Source: Halorubrum salipaludis (GTDB lineage Archaea; Halobacteriota; Halobacteria; Halobacteriales; Haloferacaceae). Taken from it: 64,000 nucleotides of DNA. This document shows, piece by piece, positions 49,422 to 60,520 of this stretch (its first letter is position 1; each line of letters opens with the position of its first letter). Made by a program: the position numbers and the translations under genes. The notes under the pieces are model-generated. The model was not told the origin of the DNA and searched no databases. It saw only the letters and a list, made by a program, of their open reading frames with translations. The stretch is taken from assembly GCF_002286985.1 (NCBI RefSeq), contig NZ_NSKC01000001.1, forward strand, positions 534,690-598,689. The letters are read 5' to 3'.

Positions 49422-50360
49422 TCACGCCGGCCGGACGGTGAGCCAGACGTGGACCTGTCGGACCGGCGAGTCGGATCCGTCCCGATAGAGGCGCGCGGTC
49501 AGTCGCAGCCGTTCGCCGACCGTCCGCGGTCGGACCGTCCGCCGGGTCACGTTCGTTTCGCCCGCCGAGACGCGGACGTCGAACCGGTCGAGCTCCCGCG
49601 ACTCGTCGACGCTGACCGCGTCCCCCTCGACGGTGACGCGTTCGAGGCTGACGACGACGCGACCGTCGAAGTCTGACCGAAGCGTTCCGACGCCGACACC
49701 GAGCGTCGTCGGTTCGCCCGCGGTCGCGTTCGAGGGGTAGCTCCCGGCGACGAGGTCCCCGGAACCGTCCTCTCCGAGCACGTAGAACTCGGTGACTGAG
49801 GCGGTACCTGTCGACTCGTCGGCGACGACGCCGACCGCCCCGACCGCGGCGACGAGGACGACGAGCGTCAGCGCGACGCCGGCGAGCCCGTCGCCGAGCG
49901 CGACGGAGCGGACGCGGGCCCGAACCGCGTCGACGCTCGCACCGGCCTGAGCGGTCACCGGGAGACGGCGCCGTCGGTACCACGCGAGGGACGTGGCCCC
50001 GAGCGTGACGACCGACAGCCCGACGACGACGGCCGTTCGTCCGAACCCCCAGACGGTGAAATCGAGCGCCACGCCGACGAGGGCAACGGTGACGGTGCTC
50101 GCGGCGACGCTCAGGCCGAGCCGGGCCGTCCACGACGTCTGTCCCTCGGAGCGCGGCGCGGTCTCTCCGGCTCGCGGGAAGACCGCAGACACGAGGGCGT
50201 AGCCCGGTACGAGCAACACGAAAGGGAGGCCGAACGCCACTGCAATCGGGCGCCACTCCCCGAGTGGCGTGAACGCGACGCCGATCGCGAGCAGAACGCT
50301 CGCGACGACGGCGAAGAGATCCGCCGTACGCGGTCGACTGTTCCCCCCGACGTTCGACAT
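49422..50360 (-). CDS. DUF1616 membrane protein
   Basis: The family's opening is DLFAVVASVLLAIGVAFTPLGEWRPI and LPFVLLVPGYALVSAVFPR. About five membrane segments precede a soluble C-terminal domain (about 190-312) outside the membrane. DUF1616 genes sit in many archaeal glycosylation loci, in keeping with the next gene. The ATG (50360) is supported by a TATA-like box 25 nt upstream. Confidence 0.88.
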   Translation of the reverse strand: MSNVGGNSRPRTADLFAVVASVLLAIGVAFTPLGEWRPIAVAFGLPFVLLVPGYALVSAVFPRAGETAPRSEGQTSWTARLGLSVAASTVTVALVGVALDFTVWGFGRTAVVVGLSVVTLGATSLAWYRRRRLPVTAQAGASVDAVRARVRSVALGDGLAGVALTLVVLVAAVGAVGVVADESTGTASVTEFYVLGEDGSGDLVAGSYPSNATAGEPTTLGVGVGTLRSDFDGRVVVSLERVTVEGDAVSVDESRELDRFDVRVSAGETNVTRRTVRPRTVGERLRLTARLYRDGSDSPVRQVHVWLTVRPA

Positions 50361-50382
50361 AACACCCGATATCCGAGAGAGC

Positions 50383-50388
50383 ATAAAA
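50383..50388 (-). promoter_or_regulatory. TATA-like box of the DUF1616 gene
   Basis: ATAAAA on the plus strand, TTTTAT on the minus, centred about 25 nt upstream of the ATG. Confidence 0.45.
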
Positions 50389-50472
50389 ACGCGCTGGATA
50401 CCAGGTACGGTGGGACGGAGATGACTGAGCGACCGGCCCCGCGGCATCGGGACCGGGCGATCGCTCCGCGCC

Positions 50473-50478
50473 TTTTAA
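50473..50478 (+). promoter_or_regulatory. TATA-like box of the EEP hydrolase
   Basis: TTTTAA is centred about 29 nt before ATG 50505, which supports that start over the longer open frame. Confidence 0.45.
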
Positions 50479-50504
50479 TCGCCTCCCCACCGACCCCCAC
50501 GGTA

Positions 50505-51368
50505 ATGACCGCGATTCGGGTGCTGAGCTACAACGTCCGCTACGCCAACCGCGGCGACCACCACGACGCGTGGCACGACCGGCGGGACGCCGTCGGGCGG
50601 CTCGTCCGCTTCCACCGCCCGGACGTCGCCGCCTTTCAGGAGCCGCTGCCCGAGCAGCGCGAGGACCTGCGCGAACGGCTGCCGGACTACGAGTTCGTCG
50701 GCCGGGGGCGCAAGGCCGACGGCGAGGGCGAGGGGTGTCCCATCGCGGTGCGGGCCGACCGCTTCGAGGTCCTCGACGGCGGCACGTTCTGGCTCTCCGA
50801 GACGCCGAGCGAGCCGTCGACCGGCTGGGACGCGGACTACCCGCGGATCGCGACGTGGGCGCGGGTCCGCGCGACCGACGGCGACGCCGCGCTCTTCCTC
50901 GTCAACACGCACTTCGACCACGTCAGCGCGCGGGCGCGCCGCGAGTCCGCCCGGCTGCTCCGCGAGCGGCTCCCCGGGCTAGCGGGAGGAGACGCCGGCG
51001 GCAACACCGGAGACGGGGCTAACGTGCAGTCTCCCGTCGTCCTCGTCGGCGACCTCAACTGCACGGCGGGATCGGATCCGCACCGGATCCTCGTCGGCGA
51101 CGAGCCGGAGGCGGGGACGGAACCGGCCGCAGAGCCGGCCGACGGCGACCGACTCGCGCTCCGCGACGCGGCCGCGGCCGCCGACCTCCGGCACGGCCCG
51201 GAGACGAGCCTGACCGACTTCGCGCGGCTGATCGACGGGCGCCGGATCGACCACGCGCTCGTCTCGCCCGAGGTGGGCGTCGAGGCGTTCGCGACCCTCG
51301 CGGACCGCGACGACCGGGGGCGGTACCCCTCCGATCACCTGCCGATCCTCGCGCGGTTGGAGCTGTGA
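50505..51368 (+). CDS. Endonuclease/exonuclease/phosphatase-family protein
   Basis: The EEP fold landmarks are in order: VLSYNVRYAN, AAFQEPLPEQ (metal Glu), NTHFDHVSARARRESA, VVLVGDLNCTAGSD and SDHLPILARL (catalytic Asp-His). Such enzymes cleave phosphodiesters in nucleic acids or lipids/inositol phosphates; the substrate cannot be fixed. A short low-complexity insert (GGDAGGNTGDGANVQ) is haloarchaeal. Confidence 0.92.
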   Translation: MTAIRVLSYNVRYANRGDHHDAWHDRRDAVGRLVRFHRPDVAAFQEPLPEQREDLRERLPDYEFVGRGRKADGEGEGCPIAVRADRFEVLDGGTFWLSETPSEPSTGWDADYPRIATWARVRATDGDAALFLVNTHFDHVSARARRESARLLRERLPGLAGGDAGGNTGDGANVQSPVVLVGDLNCTAGSDPHRILVGDEPEAGTEPAAEPADGDRLALRDAAAAADLRHGPETSLTDFARLIDGRRIDHALVSPEVGVEAFATLADRDDRGRYPSDHLPILARLEL

Positions 51369-51408
51369 GACGCTCCCGGAGGCCGGACCCCGCGCGGACC
51401 GGCTCCTC

Positions 51409-52092
51409 CTACTCTTCGTCCGCGTACTTTGCCAACACCGCCTCGTAGCCGCGCTTCGCCGTCTCGTACGTCTCTCGGAGGTCGGCGACCGGCGTCTCGC
51501 TCGCGTCGACGCGGAGGTCGTTGTAGTAGGGGTCGTCGGCCTCCGCTTCCGTGTTCGTCACCTGCAGCGCCGCGGACTGGACCTCGAGGTCTTCCCGCTT
51601 GTCGCCGCCGGCCTCGTGGCCGGCCGCGAGCGCGTCGATCAGCCGCTCGGCCAGCGGGGCGTCGCCGTGGGCGTCCGACTCGTAGGCGGCCGCGGTGTCG
51701 TCGATCACGTCTTCGCCCGTCAGCAGGTTGCCCGCGACCGTGTAGTTCTCGCCGACGACGTGGCCGTACCAGTCGTTGCACTCCTCGCCGGAGAACGCGA
51801 ACGTCCCGTCGGCGTCGACGCCGTGGAGCTGGCGCTGGGGCTTCCCCTCGTCGGCGTTTAAGAGGGCCTCCAGGGCGTCGTCGACCGCGAGCCCGTCCCC
51901 GAGGTACTCGATCCCCTTCCGCCCGAGCTCGACGTTGACGAGCGACTGTGTCGCCACCGCGCCGTCCGGCGACGCGAACGGACACAGCGTCCCGACGCCC
52001 GGCAGGCGCGTGGTCACCGCCACGCCGTACCGGACCTGGTCGCCGCCGTCGTCGTCCGTGTACCGCTCGCGAACGCAGATGCTGAACGTCAC
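51409..52092 (-). CDS. DUF1028 (Ntn-hydrolase-like) protein
   Basis: The protein opens MTFSICVRERY, with the expected N-terminal Thr after Met removal, and continues CPFASPDGAVATQSLVN, LLNADEGKPQRQLHGVD, SGEECNDWYGHVVGENYTVAGN, all typical of DUF1028. The family has an Ntn-hydrolase fold and often neighbours amidohydrolases and peptidases; its activity is not established. The start is a GTG (52090-52092) immediately before the predicted nucleophile. Confidence 0.9.
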   Translation of the reverse strand: MTFSICVRERYTDDDGGDQVRYGVAVTTRLPGVGTLCPFASPDGAVATQSLVNVELGRKGIEYLGDGLAVDDALEALLNADEGKPQRQLHGVDADGTFAFSGEECNDWYGHVVGENYTVAGNLLTGEDVIDDTAAAYESDAHGDAPLAERLIDALAAGHEAGGDKREDLEVQSAALQVTNTEAEADDPYYNDLRVDASETPVADLRETYETAKRGYEAVLAKYADEE

Positions 52093-52524
52093 ACCCGTCG
52101 TGGGGCGGCGACCGGCAAAAGGCTGCGCTCCGGGGGCGGCGTTACCGCTTTCGGCGCGCCTCGCCGGTCGGAAAGCGCAATCACGGGGCGTGAGACGGCC
52201 GATAGCCGATGAACCGTCGAGACGGGAAACCGCCCGCCGCGAGGACGATCGAGTGAGTACGTGCCACGGTAACTGCCGACACACTTATGAGTGAGAATCC
52301 CTCCCATACATATAGCCTCGGTTACGGGCGAACCGGCGACCCGCGGCGGGTCCCCTCGACGACAGCGGCGTTCGCGGCTTCATGAGCCGTCGTTCCGGCA
52401 CGGAGAGCCGCGCTGCTCCCCGGCGCGGGCCCCACACGGGTCCAGGGCGAGTCCGGCGACGGCCGGACCGCGATCGACCGCGTCCCGGTCGTCGAGTCCC
52501 CGCCCGTCCGAGCGACGTGATACA
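52093..52524. other. 432-bp gene-free leader before the PrkA operon
   Basis: No protein-like frame is apparent. AT-rich CATACATATAG (about 52309-52319) about 210 nt before the PrkA start is the only good TATA candidate, which would leave a long untranslated leader of roughly 180 nt. No SD-type sequence is clear. A regulatory leader is possible. Confidence 0.4.
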
Positions 52525-54600
52525 ATGCCAGACCGACACACGCTCGAACGGCTCAGCGAGGAGTACCGGACGAACGTCCCGGACGACCTCCGGGAACCCC
52601 GCTCGTTCGACTGGTACCTCGACGCGCTGTACGAGGAGCCGCGGATCGCGCGGAACGCTCACCAGCGCGTCGCGGACATGTTCGACCACTACGGCACCCG
52701 CTACGACGAGGAGCGCGGCGTCGTCGAGTACGGGCTCGCCGCGGACGACCCGCTCCACGACGGCGAGAACGTCTTCTACGGCCGCGAGGTCCACGAGGCG
52801 ATCCACGAGTTCGTCAACAAGGTGAAGTCCGGTGCCCGCGGCCTCGGGCCGGAAAAGCGGATCAAGCTCCTCCTGGGCCCCGTCGGCTCCGGGAAGTCGC
52901 ACTTCGACTGGCTGGTCCGCCGCTACTTCGAGGCGTACACCCGCGAGGAGGCCGGCCGGATGTACACCTTCCGGTGGGTCGACCTCTGTTCCGTGATCGA
53001 CGACCAGGACCCCGGCGACGACGTGGTCCGGTCGCCGATGAACCAAGACCCGCTCGTGCTCATCCCGCGCGAGCAGCGCGAGCGCGTGATAGCGGAGATC
53101 AACGAGCGGCTCGACGCCCCCTACACCCTCCGGAACGACCAGCACCCGGACCCGGCCTCGGAGTTCTACCTGAACGAGCTGCTCGCCCACTACGACGACG
53201 ACCTGGAGCGCGTCCTCGACGAGCACGTCGAGGTCGTCCGGCTCGTCGCCGACGAGAACCGCCGGGAGTGCATCGAGACGTTCGAGCCGAAGGACAAGAA
53301 GAACCAGGACGAGACGGAGCTCACCGGCGACGTCAACTACGCGAAGCTCGCGGTGTACGGCGAGTCCGACCCGCGCGCGTTCGACTACGCCGGCGCGTTC
53401 TGTAACGCCAACCGCGGGCTGTTCTCCGGCGAGGAGCTGCTCAAACTCCAGCGGGAGTTCCTCTACGACTTCCTGCACGCCTCCCAGGAGTCGACGATCA
53501 AGCCGAAGAACAACCCCCGGATCGACATCGATCAGGTGATCGTCGGCCGGACGAACATGCCGGAGTACCGCGAGAAGACCGGCGACGAGAAGATGGAGGC
53601 GTTCAACGACCGGACCAAGCGGATCGACTACCCCTACGTGCTGGAGTACGACAGCGAGGCGGAGATCTACCGCAAGATGCTCGACAACGCCGACGTGCCC
53701 AATGTCCACGTCGAGCCGCACGCCCTGGAGATGGCCGGGCTCTTCGGCGTGCTCACCCGCCTGGAGGAGCCGACCGACGAGACGGTGAGCCTCCTCGACA
53801 AGGCGAAGGCGTACAACGGCGAGCTCGAAGACGAGGAGATCGACCGCCGGAAGCTCCGCGAAGACGCCGCCGAGTCCGCGGACGTGGGCGAGGGGATGGA
53901 CGGCATCTCCGCGCGGTTCGTCGGCGACGAGATCGCCGAGGCGATCATGGATGCCACCCACCGCGACCGCACCTATCTCTCGCCGCTGTCCGTCTTCGAC
54001 CACTTCGAGGCGAACCTCGGCGGCCACGGCTCGATCGCGGAGTCCGACCTCGACCGGTACGAGCGCCTCTTAGAGACCGTCCGCGAGGAGTACCGCGAGC
54101 GCGCCATCGAGGACGTGCGCCACGCGTTGGCGTACGACGTGGACGAGCTCCGCCGGCAGGGCGAGAAGTACATGGACCACGTGATGGCGTACATCGACGA
54201 CGCCACCGTCGACGACGAGCTGACGGGGAGGGAGACCGAGCCGGACGAGACGTTCCTGCGCGCGGTCGAGGAGCAGCTCGACGTGCCCTCGGACCGGAAG
54301 GACGACTTCCGGCAGGAGGTGTCGAACTGGGTCTCCCGGCGTGCCCGCGAGGGGCGCGGCTTCGACCCGCGGGAGAACGACCGGCTCCGGCGCGCCTTAG
54401 AGCGCAAGCTCTGGGAGGACAAGAAGCACAACATCAACTTCTCGGCGCTGGTCTCCGCGACCGACCTCGACGACGAGGAGCGGAGCGCGTGGGTCGACGC
54501 CTTAGTCGACCGCGGCTACTCCGAGGACGGCGCCGCCGAGGTGCTGGAGTACGCGGGCGCGGCCGTCGCCCGCTCCGAGATCGAGGACGGCGGGGACTGA
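52525..54600 (+). CDS. prkA: PrkA-type serine protein kinase (AAA+)
   Basis: The 691-residue protein follows the PrkA family layout: an N-terminal AAA domain with Walker A GPVGSGKS (118-125), and a long helical C-terminal part classed as the PrkA kinase domain. In bacteria PrkA is a Ser/Thr protein kinase or AAA protease induced by starvation and stress. The gene starts the four-gene operon prkA-prkA-like-DUF444-spoVR. It is separated by 1 bp from the second PrkA. ATG 52525 gives the family start (MPDRHTLERLSEEY). Confidence 0.9.
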   Translation: MPDRHTLERLSEEYRTNVPDDLREPRSFDWYLDALYEEPRIARNAHQRVADMFDHYGTRYDEERGVVEYGLAADDPLHDGENVFYGREVHEAIHEFVNKVKSGARGLGPEKRIKLLLGPVGSGKSHFDWLVRRYFEAYTREEAGRMYTFRWVDLCSVIDDQDPGDDVVRSPMNQDPLVLIPREQRERVIAEINERLDAPYTLRNDQHPDPASEFYLNELLAHYDDDLERVLDEHVEVVRLVADENRRECIETFEPKDKKNQDETELTGDVNYAKLAVYGESDPRAFDYAGAFCNANRGLFSGEELLKLQREFLYDFLHASQESTIKPKNNPRIDIDQVIVGRTNMPEYREKTGDEKMEAFNDRTKRIDYPYVLEYDSEAEIYRKMLDNADVPNVHVEPHALEMAGLFGVLTRLEEPTDETVSLLDKAKAYNGELEDEEIDRRKLREDAAESADVGEGMDGISARFVGDEIAEAIMDATHRDRTYLSPLSVFDHFEANLGGHGSIAESDLDRYERLLETVREEYRERAIEDVRHALAYDVDELRRQGEKYMDHVMAYIDDATVDDELTGRETEPDETFLRAVEEQLDVPSDRKDDFRQEVSNWVSRRAREGRGFDPRENDRLRRALERKLWEDKKHNINFSALVSATDLDDEERSAWVDALVDRGYSEDGAAEVLEYAGAAVARSEIEDGGD

Positions 54601-54601
54601 G

Positions 54602-57040
54602 ATGACCGGACGCGATCCGCCGGACGGCGACGCGTTCGTCCGCGACGCCGACGAGGCACTCCGGGGGGCGTACGACCCGCCGATGAGCCTCGAGGAGTAC
54701 GTCGACCGGGTGTTGGAAAATCCGACCGCGGCCGCCTCCGGCGCGCGGTACCTCCTCGCCGCCGTCGAGTCGCAGGGGACCCGCGAGGTCCGCGAGCGCG
54801 GCGAGCGGCTGGAGCGGTACCGGTTCTTCGACGATCCGTTCAACGACGGCGAACACGCCGTGTTGGGCAACACCGCCGCGCTCAACGCGTTCGTCGACGA
54901 CCTCAGAGCCGCCGCCGCGGGGCGCGGCAACGACGAGACGATCGTCTGGATCGACGGCCCCACGGCCACCGGGAAGTCGGAGTTCAAGCGGTGTCTGGTG
55001 AACGGGCTCCGGGAGTTCTCGAAGACCGAGGCCGGGCGGCGCTACACCGTCGAGTGGAACGTCACCGGGGCCGGGGGCGGCGGGAGCGGGACGGGCGCCG
55101 CCTCGCTCTCGTACGGCGACGGCGGCGACGCCGGGGCGTGGTACCGGAGCCCCGTCCAGACGCACCCCCTCTCGGTGTTCCCGGAGGCGGTCCGGGAGTC
55201 GATCGCCGACGCCGTCGACGACGACGCCTACCCGATCGCGGCCGACGTGGATCTCGACCCGTTCAGCCGCGAGGCGTACGACCACCTCGAGTCGGCCTAC
55301 CGCGACGAGGGGCGCCGGGACCTGTTCTCGGCGATCACCGACCGCGACCACCTCCGCGTGACGAGCTACGTCGTCGACGTGGGCGAGGGGATCGGCGTGC
55401 TCCACGCCGAGGACGACGGGAGCCCGAAGGAGCGGCTCGTCGGCTCGTGGATGGGCGGGATGCTCCGCGAGCTCGACTCGCGGGGCCGGAAGAACCCGCA
55501 GGCGTTCAGCTACGACGGCGTGCTCTCGCAGGGCAACGGGGTCGCGACCGTCGTCGAGGACGCCAGCCAGCACGCCGACCTCCTCCGCCGGCTCCTCAAC
55601 GTCCCCGACGAGCGGCGCGTGAAGCTCGACAAGGGGATCGGGATGGATCTGGACACCCAGCTCATCGTTATCTCGAACCCCGACCTCGACGCCGAGCTCG
55701 ACCGCCACGCGGAGCGCGAGGGCGCGGACCCGCTGAAGGCGCTGAAGCGCCGGCTCACCCGCCACGAGTTCCGCTACCTCACGAACAGGCGGCTGGAGGC
55801 GGAGCTGCTGCGCCGCGAGGTCGGCGGGCCGCGCGGCGTGCCGACCGTCGACGGGGTCGAGGAGGACGAGGCCGGGGGGGACGGGCGCGAGACGGAGCGC
55901 GACCCCGCGAACGAACCCGGCGCGGCGGCGCTCACGGTCGGCGTCCGCGACGGCGACGGCGGCGTGACGGAACGCGAGCTCGCGCCCCACGCGGTCGGGG
56001 CCGCCGCGCTGTACGCGGTCGTCACGCGGCTCGACACCGACGACCTCCCCGCGGAGATCGACCTCGTCGAGAAGGCGGAGCTGTACGAGGCCGGCGAGAT
56101 CCGGCGCGAGCGGGACGGCGAGGAGGAGCGGATCGCCGTCGACGACGTCGAGTTCGGCGACGGCGACGGTCGGAACGGGGTCCCGGTCACCTACGTCCGG
56201 GACGCCATCGCGGAGCTGCTCGGGTCCGACGCCGACCGGAGCCACCCGGAGCTGCCGGTCGAGCGGGTGGTCACGCCGACGGACGTGCTCGACGCGATGG
56301 CCGAGGGGCTCGCCGACGCGCCGGTGTTCTCGCGGTCGGAGGTCGCGGAGTTCGAGAGCCGGCGGGCGCCCGTCGCCGAGCGCGTGCGCGAGCGCCAGCG
56401 GGCGGACGTGGTCGACGCGGTGCTCGCGGCGGAGACCGTTCCGGAGGCGACCGTGGCGGAGTACGTCGAACACGTGTACGCGTGGGACGCCGACGAGCCG
56501 GTCGAGACCGAGCGCGGCCCGGAGGAGCCGGACGCGCTCGCGATGAAGGTGTTCGAGACGGAGACGCTCGGCCGGTTCGACGAGGGCGACTACCGCGGGA
56601 CCGACCCCACGGAGCCGGTCGCGACGTTCCGGCGCGAGCGGGTGATCCGCGCGCTGACCCGGTACGCGTGGCGGAACCGCGGCGACGCGTTCAGCGTCGA
56701 CGACGTGGCGCTCGGCGAGATCCCGGAGCTGAAGGCGGTGCTGGAGTCGAACGACCTCGCTGACGTGAAGCGGCGGTTCCCGGACCTCGACCCCGCCGAG
56801 TGGGCCGACCCGCCGGCCGACACCGAGACGGAGCGGGCGAAGGCGGCGACGATAGACCGGCTCGTGGACCGGGGGTACAGCCCCGCGTCGGCCGAGCTGA
56901 CGAGCCGCGCCGTGATGCGAAGCGTCCGCGACGAGTGGGCGGAGCTGACCGCCGACGGCGGCGCCGGCGGCGGGACTCCCCCGGACGGGCGGGAGGACGA
57001 CCGCGCCGGCCGGAACGGGGGTGGTCGGTCGTGGGACTGA
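54602..57040 (+). CDS. Second, diverged PrkA-type protein
   Basis: An 812-residue paralogue: Walker A is GPTATGKS (119-126), not the family's usual GPVGxGKS, followed by [23 protein letters not shown] Gly-rich insert ([13 protein letters not shown]) and several acidic inserts expand it. About 120 residues longer than the neighbour, with the C-terminal kinase-type part still present. The two are probably partners with separate roles or form a mixed complex. It ends with a disordered tail ([23 protein letters not shown]) and overlaps the DUF444 gene by 10 bp. Confidence 0.85.
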   Translation: MTGRDPPDGDAFVRDADEALRGAYDPPMSLEEYVDRVLENPTAAASGARYLLAAVESQGTREVRERGERLERYRFFDDPFNDGEHAVLGNTAALNAFVDDLRAAAAGRGNDETIVWIDGPTATGKSEFKRCLVNGLREFSKTEAGRRYTVEWNVTGAGGGGSGTGAASLSYGDGGDAGAWYRSPVQTHPLSVFPEAVRESIADAVDDDAYPIAADVDLDPFSREAYDHLESAYRDEGRRDLFSAITDRDHLRVTSYVVDVGEGIGVLHAEDDGSPKERLVGSWMGGMLRELDSRGRKNPQAFSYDGVLSQGNGVATVVEDASQHADLLRRLLNVPDERRVKLDKGIGMDLDTQLIVISNPDLDAELDRHAEREGADPLKALKRRLTRHEFRYLTNRRLEAELLRREVGGPRGVPTVDGVEEDEAGGDGRETERDPANEPGAAALTVGVRDGDGGVTERELAPHAVGAAALYAVVTRLDTDDLPAEIDLVEKAELYEAGEIRRERDGEEERIAVDDVEFGDGDGRNGVPVTYVRDAIAELLGSDADRSHPELPVERVVTPTDVLDAMAEGLADAPVFSRSEVAEFESRRAPVAERVRERQRADVVDAVLAAETVPEATVAEYVEHVYAWDADEPVETERGPEEPDALAMKVFETETLGRFDEGDYRGTDPTEPVATFRRERVIRALTRYAWRNRGDAFSVDDVALGEIPELKAVLESNDLADVKRRFPDLDPAEWADPPADTETERAKAATIDRLVDRGYSPASAELTSRAVMRSVRDEWAELTADGGAGGGTPPDGREDDRAGRNGGGRSWD

Positions 57041-58413
57041 CCGAGGACCGCGAGCGCTTCCGCGAGGTCGGCGAGGAGCGCCGCGAGGACCTCGCGGAGT
57101 TCATCAGCCACGGCGACCTCGGCGGCTCCGGTCCCGATCGAGTGAGGATCCCCGTCAAGATCGTCGACCTCCCGGAGTTCGAGTACGATCGGCGAGAGGC
57201 CGGTGGCGTCGGGCAGGGCGGGGACGGCCAGCCGCAGCCCGGCCAGCCGGTCGAGCCCGAGCCCGGCGGCGACGAGGAGGGCGACCCCGGCGAGGAGGGC
57301 GGCGAACACGAGTATTACGAGATGGACCCCGAGGAGTTCGCGCGCGAGCTCGACGAGGCGCTCGGGCTCGACCTCGAACCGAAGGGGAAGCGGGTGGTCG
57401 AGGAGGTTGAGGGCGACTTCACCGACACCGCCCGCGCCGGCCCGCGCGGGACCCTCGACGTCGACGAGTTCTTCAAGCGCGGGCTGAAGCGCCACCTCGC
57501 GACCGACTTCGACGAGGAGTACGTCCGGGAGGGGCTGTTCGTCGCCGGCGCCGACGTGGACGACGTCTTCGCGTGGGCACGGGGAGAGGGCGTGCCCGTC
57601 TCGCGGGCGTGGATCGCCGACGCCGCGGCGACCGCGGCCGAAGCGCACGGAGAGCCGGTCGAAGCGCTCGACCGGTGGGAGAGCTTCGACGCGCTCGACG
57701 ACGAGGTCGACCGCGAACCCGCCACGCACCGGATCCGGCGGGAGGGGCTCGACAGCGTCCCCTTCCGCCGGGAGGACGAGCGCTTCCGCCACCCGGAGGT
57801 GATCGAGAAGCGCGAGCGCAACGTGGTCGTGGTGAACGTCCGGGACGCCTCCGGGTCGATGCGGGAGACGAAACGCGAGCTCGTCGAGCGGGTGTTCACC
57901 CCGATGGACTGGTACCTGACCGGGAAGTACGACGCCGCGGAGTTCCGGTACGTCGTCCACGACGCGGAGGCGTGGGAGGTCGACCGCGAGGAGTTCTTCG
58001 GGATCCAGTCGGGCGGCGGGACGAAGATCTCGAGCGCCTACGAGCTGGTCGAAGAACTCCTCGAGGAGTACCCCTACAGCGAGTGGAACCGCTACGTGTT
58101 CGCGGCCGGCGACTCCGAGAACGCCGGCAGCGACACGACCGACTCCGTGATCCCGCTGATGGAGTCGATCGACGCCAACCTCCACGCGTACGTGGAGACG
58201 CAGCCGGGCGGCGCCGCGCCGAACGCGCGCCACGCCGACGAGGTCGAGGACGCGCTGGGCGACGCCGACGACGTCGCCGTCGCGCGCGTGTCGGAGCCCG
58301 ACGACGTGACCGACGCCATCTACGAGATCCTCAGCACGGAAGGAGAGGGCAGCGGTGATTCGACCGCCGGTGAGGCGGCGAGGGGGCGGACCGACGGGGG
58401 TGGGGGCCGATGA
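57031..58413 (+). CDS. yeaH: DUF444 (YeaH-type) VWA-like protein
   Basis: The 460-residue protein has the VWA-like metal-site motif DASGSM (Asp272, Ser274, Ser276) and the other YeaH features [23 protein letters not shown] and [25 protein letters not shown]. The acidic insert (about 60-95) is haloarchaeal. The start is a GTG at 57031, inside the end of the previous gene. In bacteria YeaH is made with PrkA (YeaG) under stress. Confidence 0.9.
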   Translation: MGLTEDRERFREVGEERREDLAEFISHGDLGGSGPDRVRIPVKIVDLPEFEYDRREAGGVGQGGDGQPQPGQPVEPEPGGDEEGDPGEEGGEHEYYEMDPEEFARELDEALGLDLEPKGKRVVEEVEGDFTDTARAGPRGTLDVDEFFKRGLKRHLATDFDEEYVREGLFVAGADVDDVFAWARGEGVPVSRAWIADAAATAAEAHGEPVEALDRWESFDALDDEVDREPATHRIRREGLDSVPFRREDERFRHPEVIEKRERNVVVVNVRDASGSMRETKRELVERVFTPMDWYLTGKYDAAEFRYVVHDAEAWEVDREEFFGIQSGGGTKISSAYELVEELLEEYPYSEWNRYVFAAGDSENAGSDTTDSVIPLMESIDANLHAYVETQPGGAAPNARHADEVEDALGDADDVAVARVSEPDDVTDAIYEILSTEGEGSGDSTAGEAARGRTDGGGGR

Positions 58414-60491
58414 GGGACGAGCGCGTGGAGGCGAAACGCGAGGCCGACGCGCTCGACGAGCCCGCCGCGGAGGCCCGCGAGCTGGCCGAGCGGCTCGGAC
58501 TGGAGCCGTACCCGGTGCGGTACTGGGTCGTCGACCACGACGAGATGAACGAGCTGATCGCGTACGGCGGCTTCCAGCGGCGCTACCCCCACTGGCGGTG
58601 GGGGATGAACTACGAGCAACAGCGGAAGAAGGACCGTCACGGGCTCGGAAAGGCGTTCGAGATCGTCAACAACGACGACCCGAGCCACGCGTTCCTCCAG
58701 GAGTCGAACTCGCCCGCCGACCAGAAGGCCGTGATCACCCACGTCGAGGCGCACGCCGACTTCTTCGCGAACAACCGGTGGTTCGGGCTGTACGCCGACC
58801 GCGGCGAGGACGGGCCGAACGCCGCGGCGCGGCTGGAGCGCAACGCCGACCGGATCGCGGCGATCGCTGACCGCCCCGACGTCGACCGCGACGAGGTCGA
58901 GCGCCTGATCGACGCCGTCTCGGCGCTGGAGGACACGATCGACCAGCACAGCCCCGTCGACGCCGCGCGCTCGGTCGAGAAGCCGGGCGTCGCCGACGAC
59001 GTGAGCGACCCCGACGGCGACGCGCTCGCGGCGATCCAAGACCGGATCGACGAGCTCGACCTCTCCGAGGAGGTGCGCCGCGACGTGTTCGACGACGAGT
59101 GGCTGGAAGCCAGAGGCGAGGGGATCGAGCCGGAGGAGCCGCGCCCGGACGTGCTCGCGTTCCTGCGCGACTACGGGAAGCGGTACGACCCCGACAGCGG
59201 GAAGGCGGTCGATCGCGAGCCGTGGGAGACGACCATCATCGACGCGCTCCGCGAGGAGGCGTACTACTTCGCAGGTCAGAAGCAGACGAAGGTGATGAAC
59301 GAGGGGTGGGCAACATATTGGGAATCCGTCATGATGGGCGGCGAGGGATTCGCCGGCCCCGACGAGTTCCTCACGTACGCCGACCACATGTCGCGGGTGC
59401 TCGGCTCGCCGGGGCTCAACCCGTACAAGCTCGGGTTCGAGCTGTGGACGCACGTGGAGCTGCGGGCCGCCCGCCGCGACGTGATCGACAAGCTGCTCCG
59501 CGTCGAGGGGGTGACGCCCGAGAACTTCCACTCGCGGATCGACCTCGATCGGGTCGCCGACGCGCTCGAACCCCACCCCGCGATCGCCGGGGCGGGACCG
59601 GCGACGCTCGACGAACTCGCCGACCTCGCCGCCGAGGGCGACCCGCGCGTCGACGGCGAGGCGGTCGACCGAGCGCTGTCGGCCCGGAGCGAGGAGGAGT
59701 CGGCGGGCGACGACGGCGAGACCGCTCCCGACGCCGGGCCGGACGTCGAGCGCTACCCCTGGAAGCTGCTCACGCGCGAGGGGCTCGCGGAGCGCCACTA
59801 CGTCCTGTCGCGGCCCGAACACCGTGGCGCCCTCCGGAACGTCTCGCGGGAGACGCTCGCCGAGCGGGCCCGGTACATGTTCGACGTCGACCGGTACGCG
59901 ACCGTCGACGAGGCGCTCGCCGACGCGGACCGCGCGGCCGGCTGGGACCGCATGCTGGAGATCCGTGAGAGCCACAACGACGTGACGTTCATCGACGCGT
60001 TCCTCACCGACGAGTTCGTGCGCGAGCGGAACTACTTCACCTACGAGTACAGCCGGGCGACCGAACGGCACCGCGTCGCCAGCGTCGACGCCGACGACGT
60101 GCGGAAGAAGCTCCTGCTCCGGTTCACGAACTTCGGGAAGCCGACGATCGTCGTCTTGGACGGGAACTTCCGGAACCGGGGAGAGCTCCTCTTGGGCCAC
60201 CGGTACAACGGCATCTCCCTCGACGAGGAGTCGGCGAAGGCGACCTTAGAGCGCGTCTTCGAGCTGTGGGGTCGGCCGGTGAACCTCGCGACGATCCGGG
60301 TCGAGTACTCCGACGAGGCGATCCGGCGCGCCAAGCGACGGGGCACCGAGCCGGAGGGCGAGGAGGTCGGCGTACGCCTCCAGTACGACGGCGGCGAGGT
60401 GACCGAACACGACCTCGACCCGGCGATCAGAGAGCGGATCGAAGCCGACGAGGTCGACTACGACACGAAGCCGGACGACTGGCTAGCGTGA
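58410..60491 (+). CDS. spoVR: SpoVR-family protein
   Basis: The 693-residue protein carries the family signature at several places: the N-terminal [59 protein letters not shown] and YKLGFELW. SpoVR/YcgB are cytoplasmic proteins linked to PrkA and YeaH in stress responses; their biochemical role is not known. Its ATG overlaps the DUF444 stop (ATGA at 58410-58413). It is the last gene of the operon. Confidence 0.93.
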   Translation: MRDERVEAKREADALDEPAAEARELAERLGLEPYPVRYWVVDHDEMNELIAYGGFQRRYPHWRWGMNYEQQRKKDRHGLGKAFEIVNNDDPSHAFLQESNSPADQKAVITHVEAHADFFANNRWFGLYADRGEDGPNAAARLERNADRIAAIADRPDVDRDEVERLIDAVSALEDTIDQHSPVDAARSVEKPGVADDVSDPDGDALAAIQDRIDELDLSEEVRRDVFDDEWLEARGEGIEPEEPRPDVLAFLRDYGKRYDPDSGKAVDREPWETTIIDALREEAYYFAGQKQTKVMNEGWATYWESVMMGGEGFAGPDEFLTYADHMSRVLGSPGLNPYKLGFELWTHVELRAARRDVIDKLLRVEGVTPENFHSRIDLDRVADALEPHPAIAGAGPATLDELADLAAEGDPRVDGEAVDRALSARSEEESAGDDGETAPDAGPDVERYPWKLLTREGLAERHYVLSRPEHRGALRNVSRETLAERARYMFDVDRYATVDEALADADRAAGWDRMLEIRESHNDVTFIDAFLTDEFVRERNYFTYEYSRATERHRVASVDADDVRKKLLLRFTNFGKPTIVVLDGNFRNRGELLLGHRYNGISLDEESAKATLERVFELWGRPVNLATIRVEYSDEAIRRAKRRGTEPEGEEVGVRLQYDGGEVTEHDLDPAIRERIEADEVDYDTKPDDWLA

Positions 60492-60520
60492 CGAGCGCGG
60501 GAAAAAAGCGGGAGCGCAGG

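Noticed and set aside
54434..56473. Long minus-strand open frame across the second PrkA gene
   Set aside because: Same cause: low-complexity shadow of a GC-rich coding strand with clear AAA motifs.
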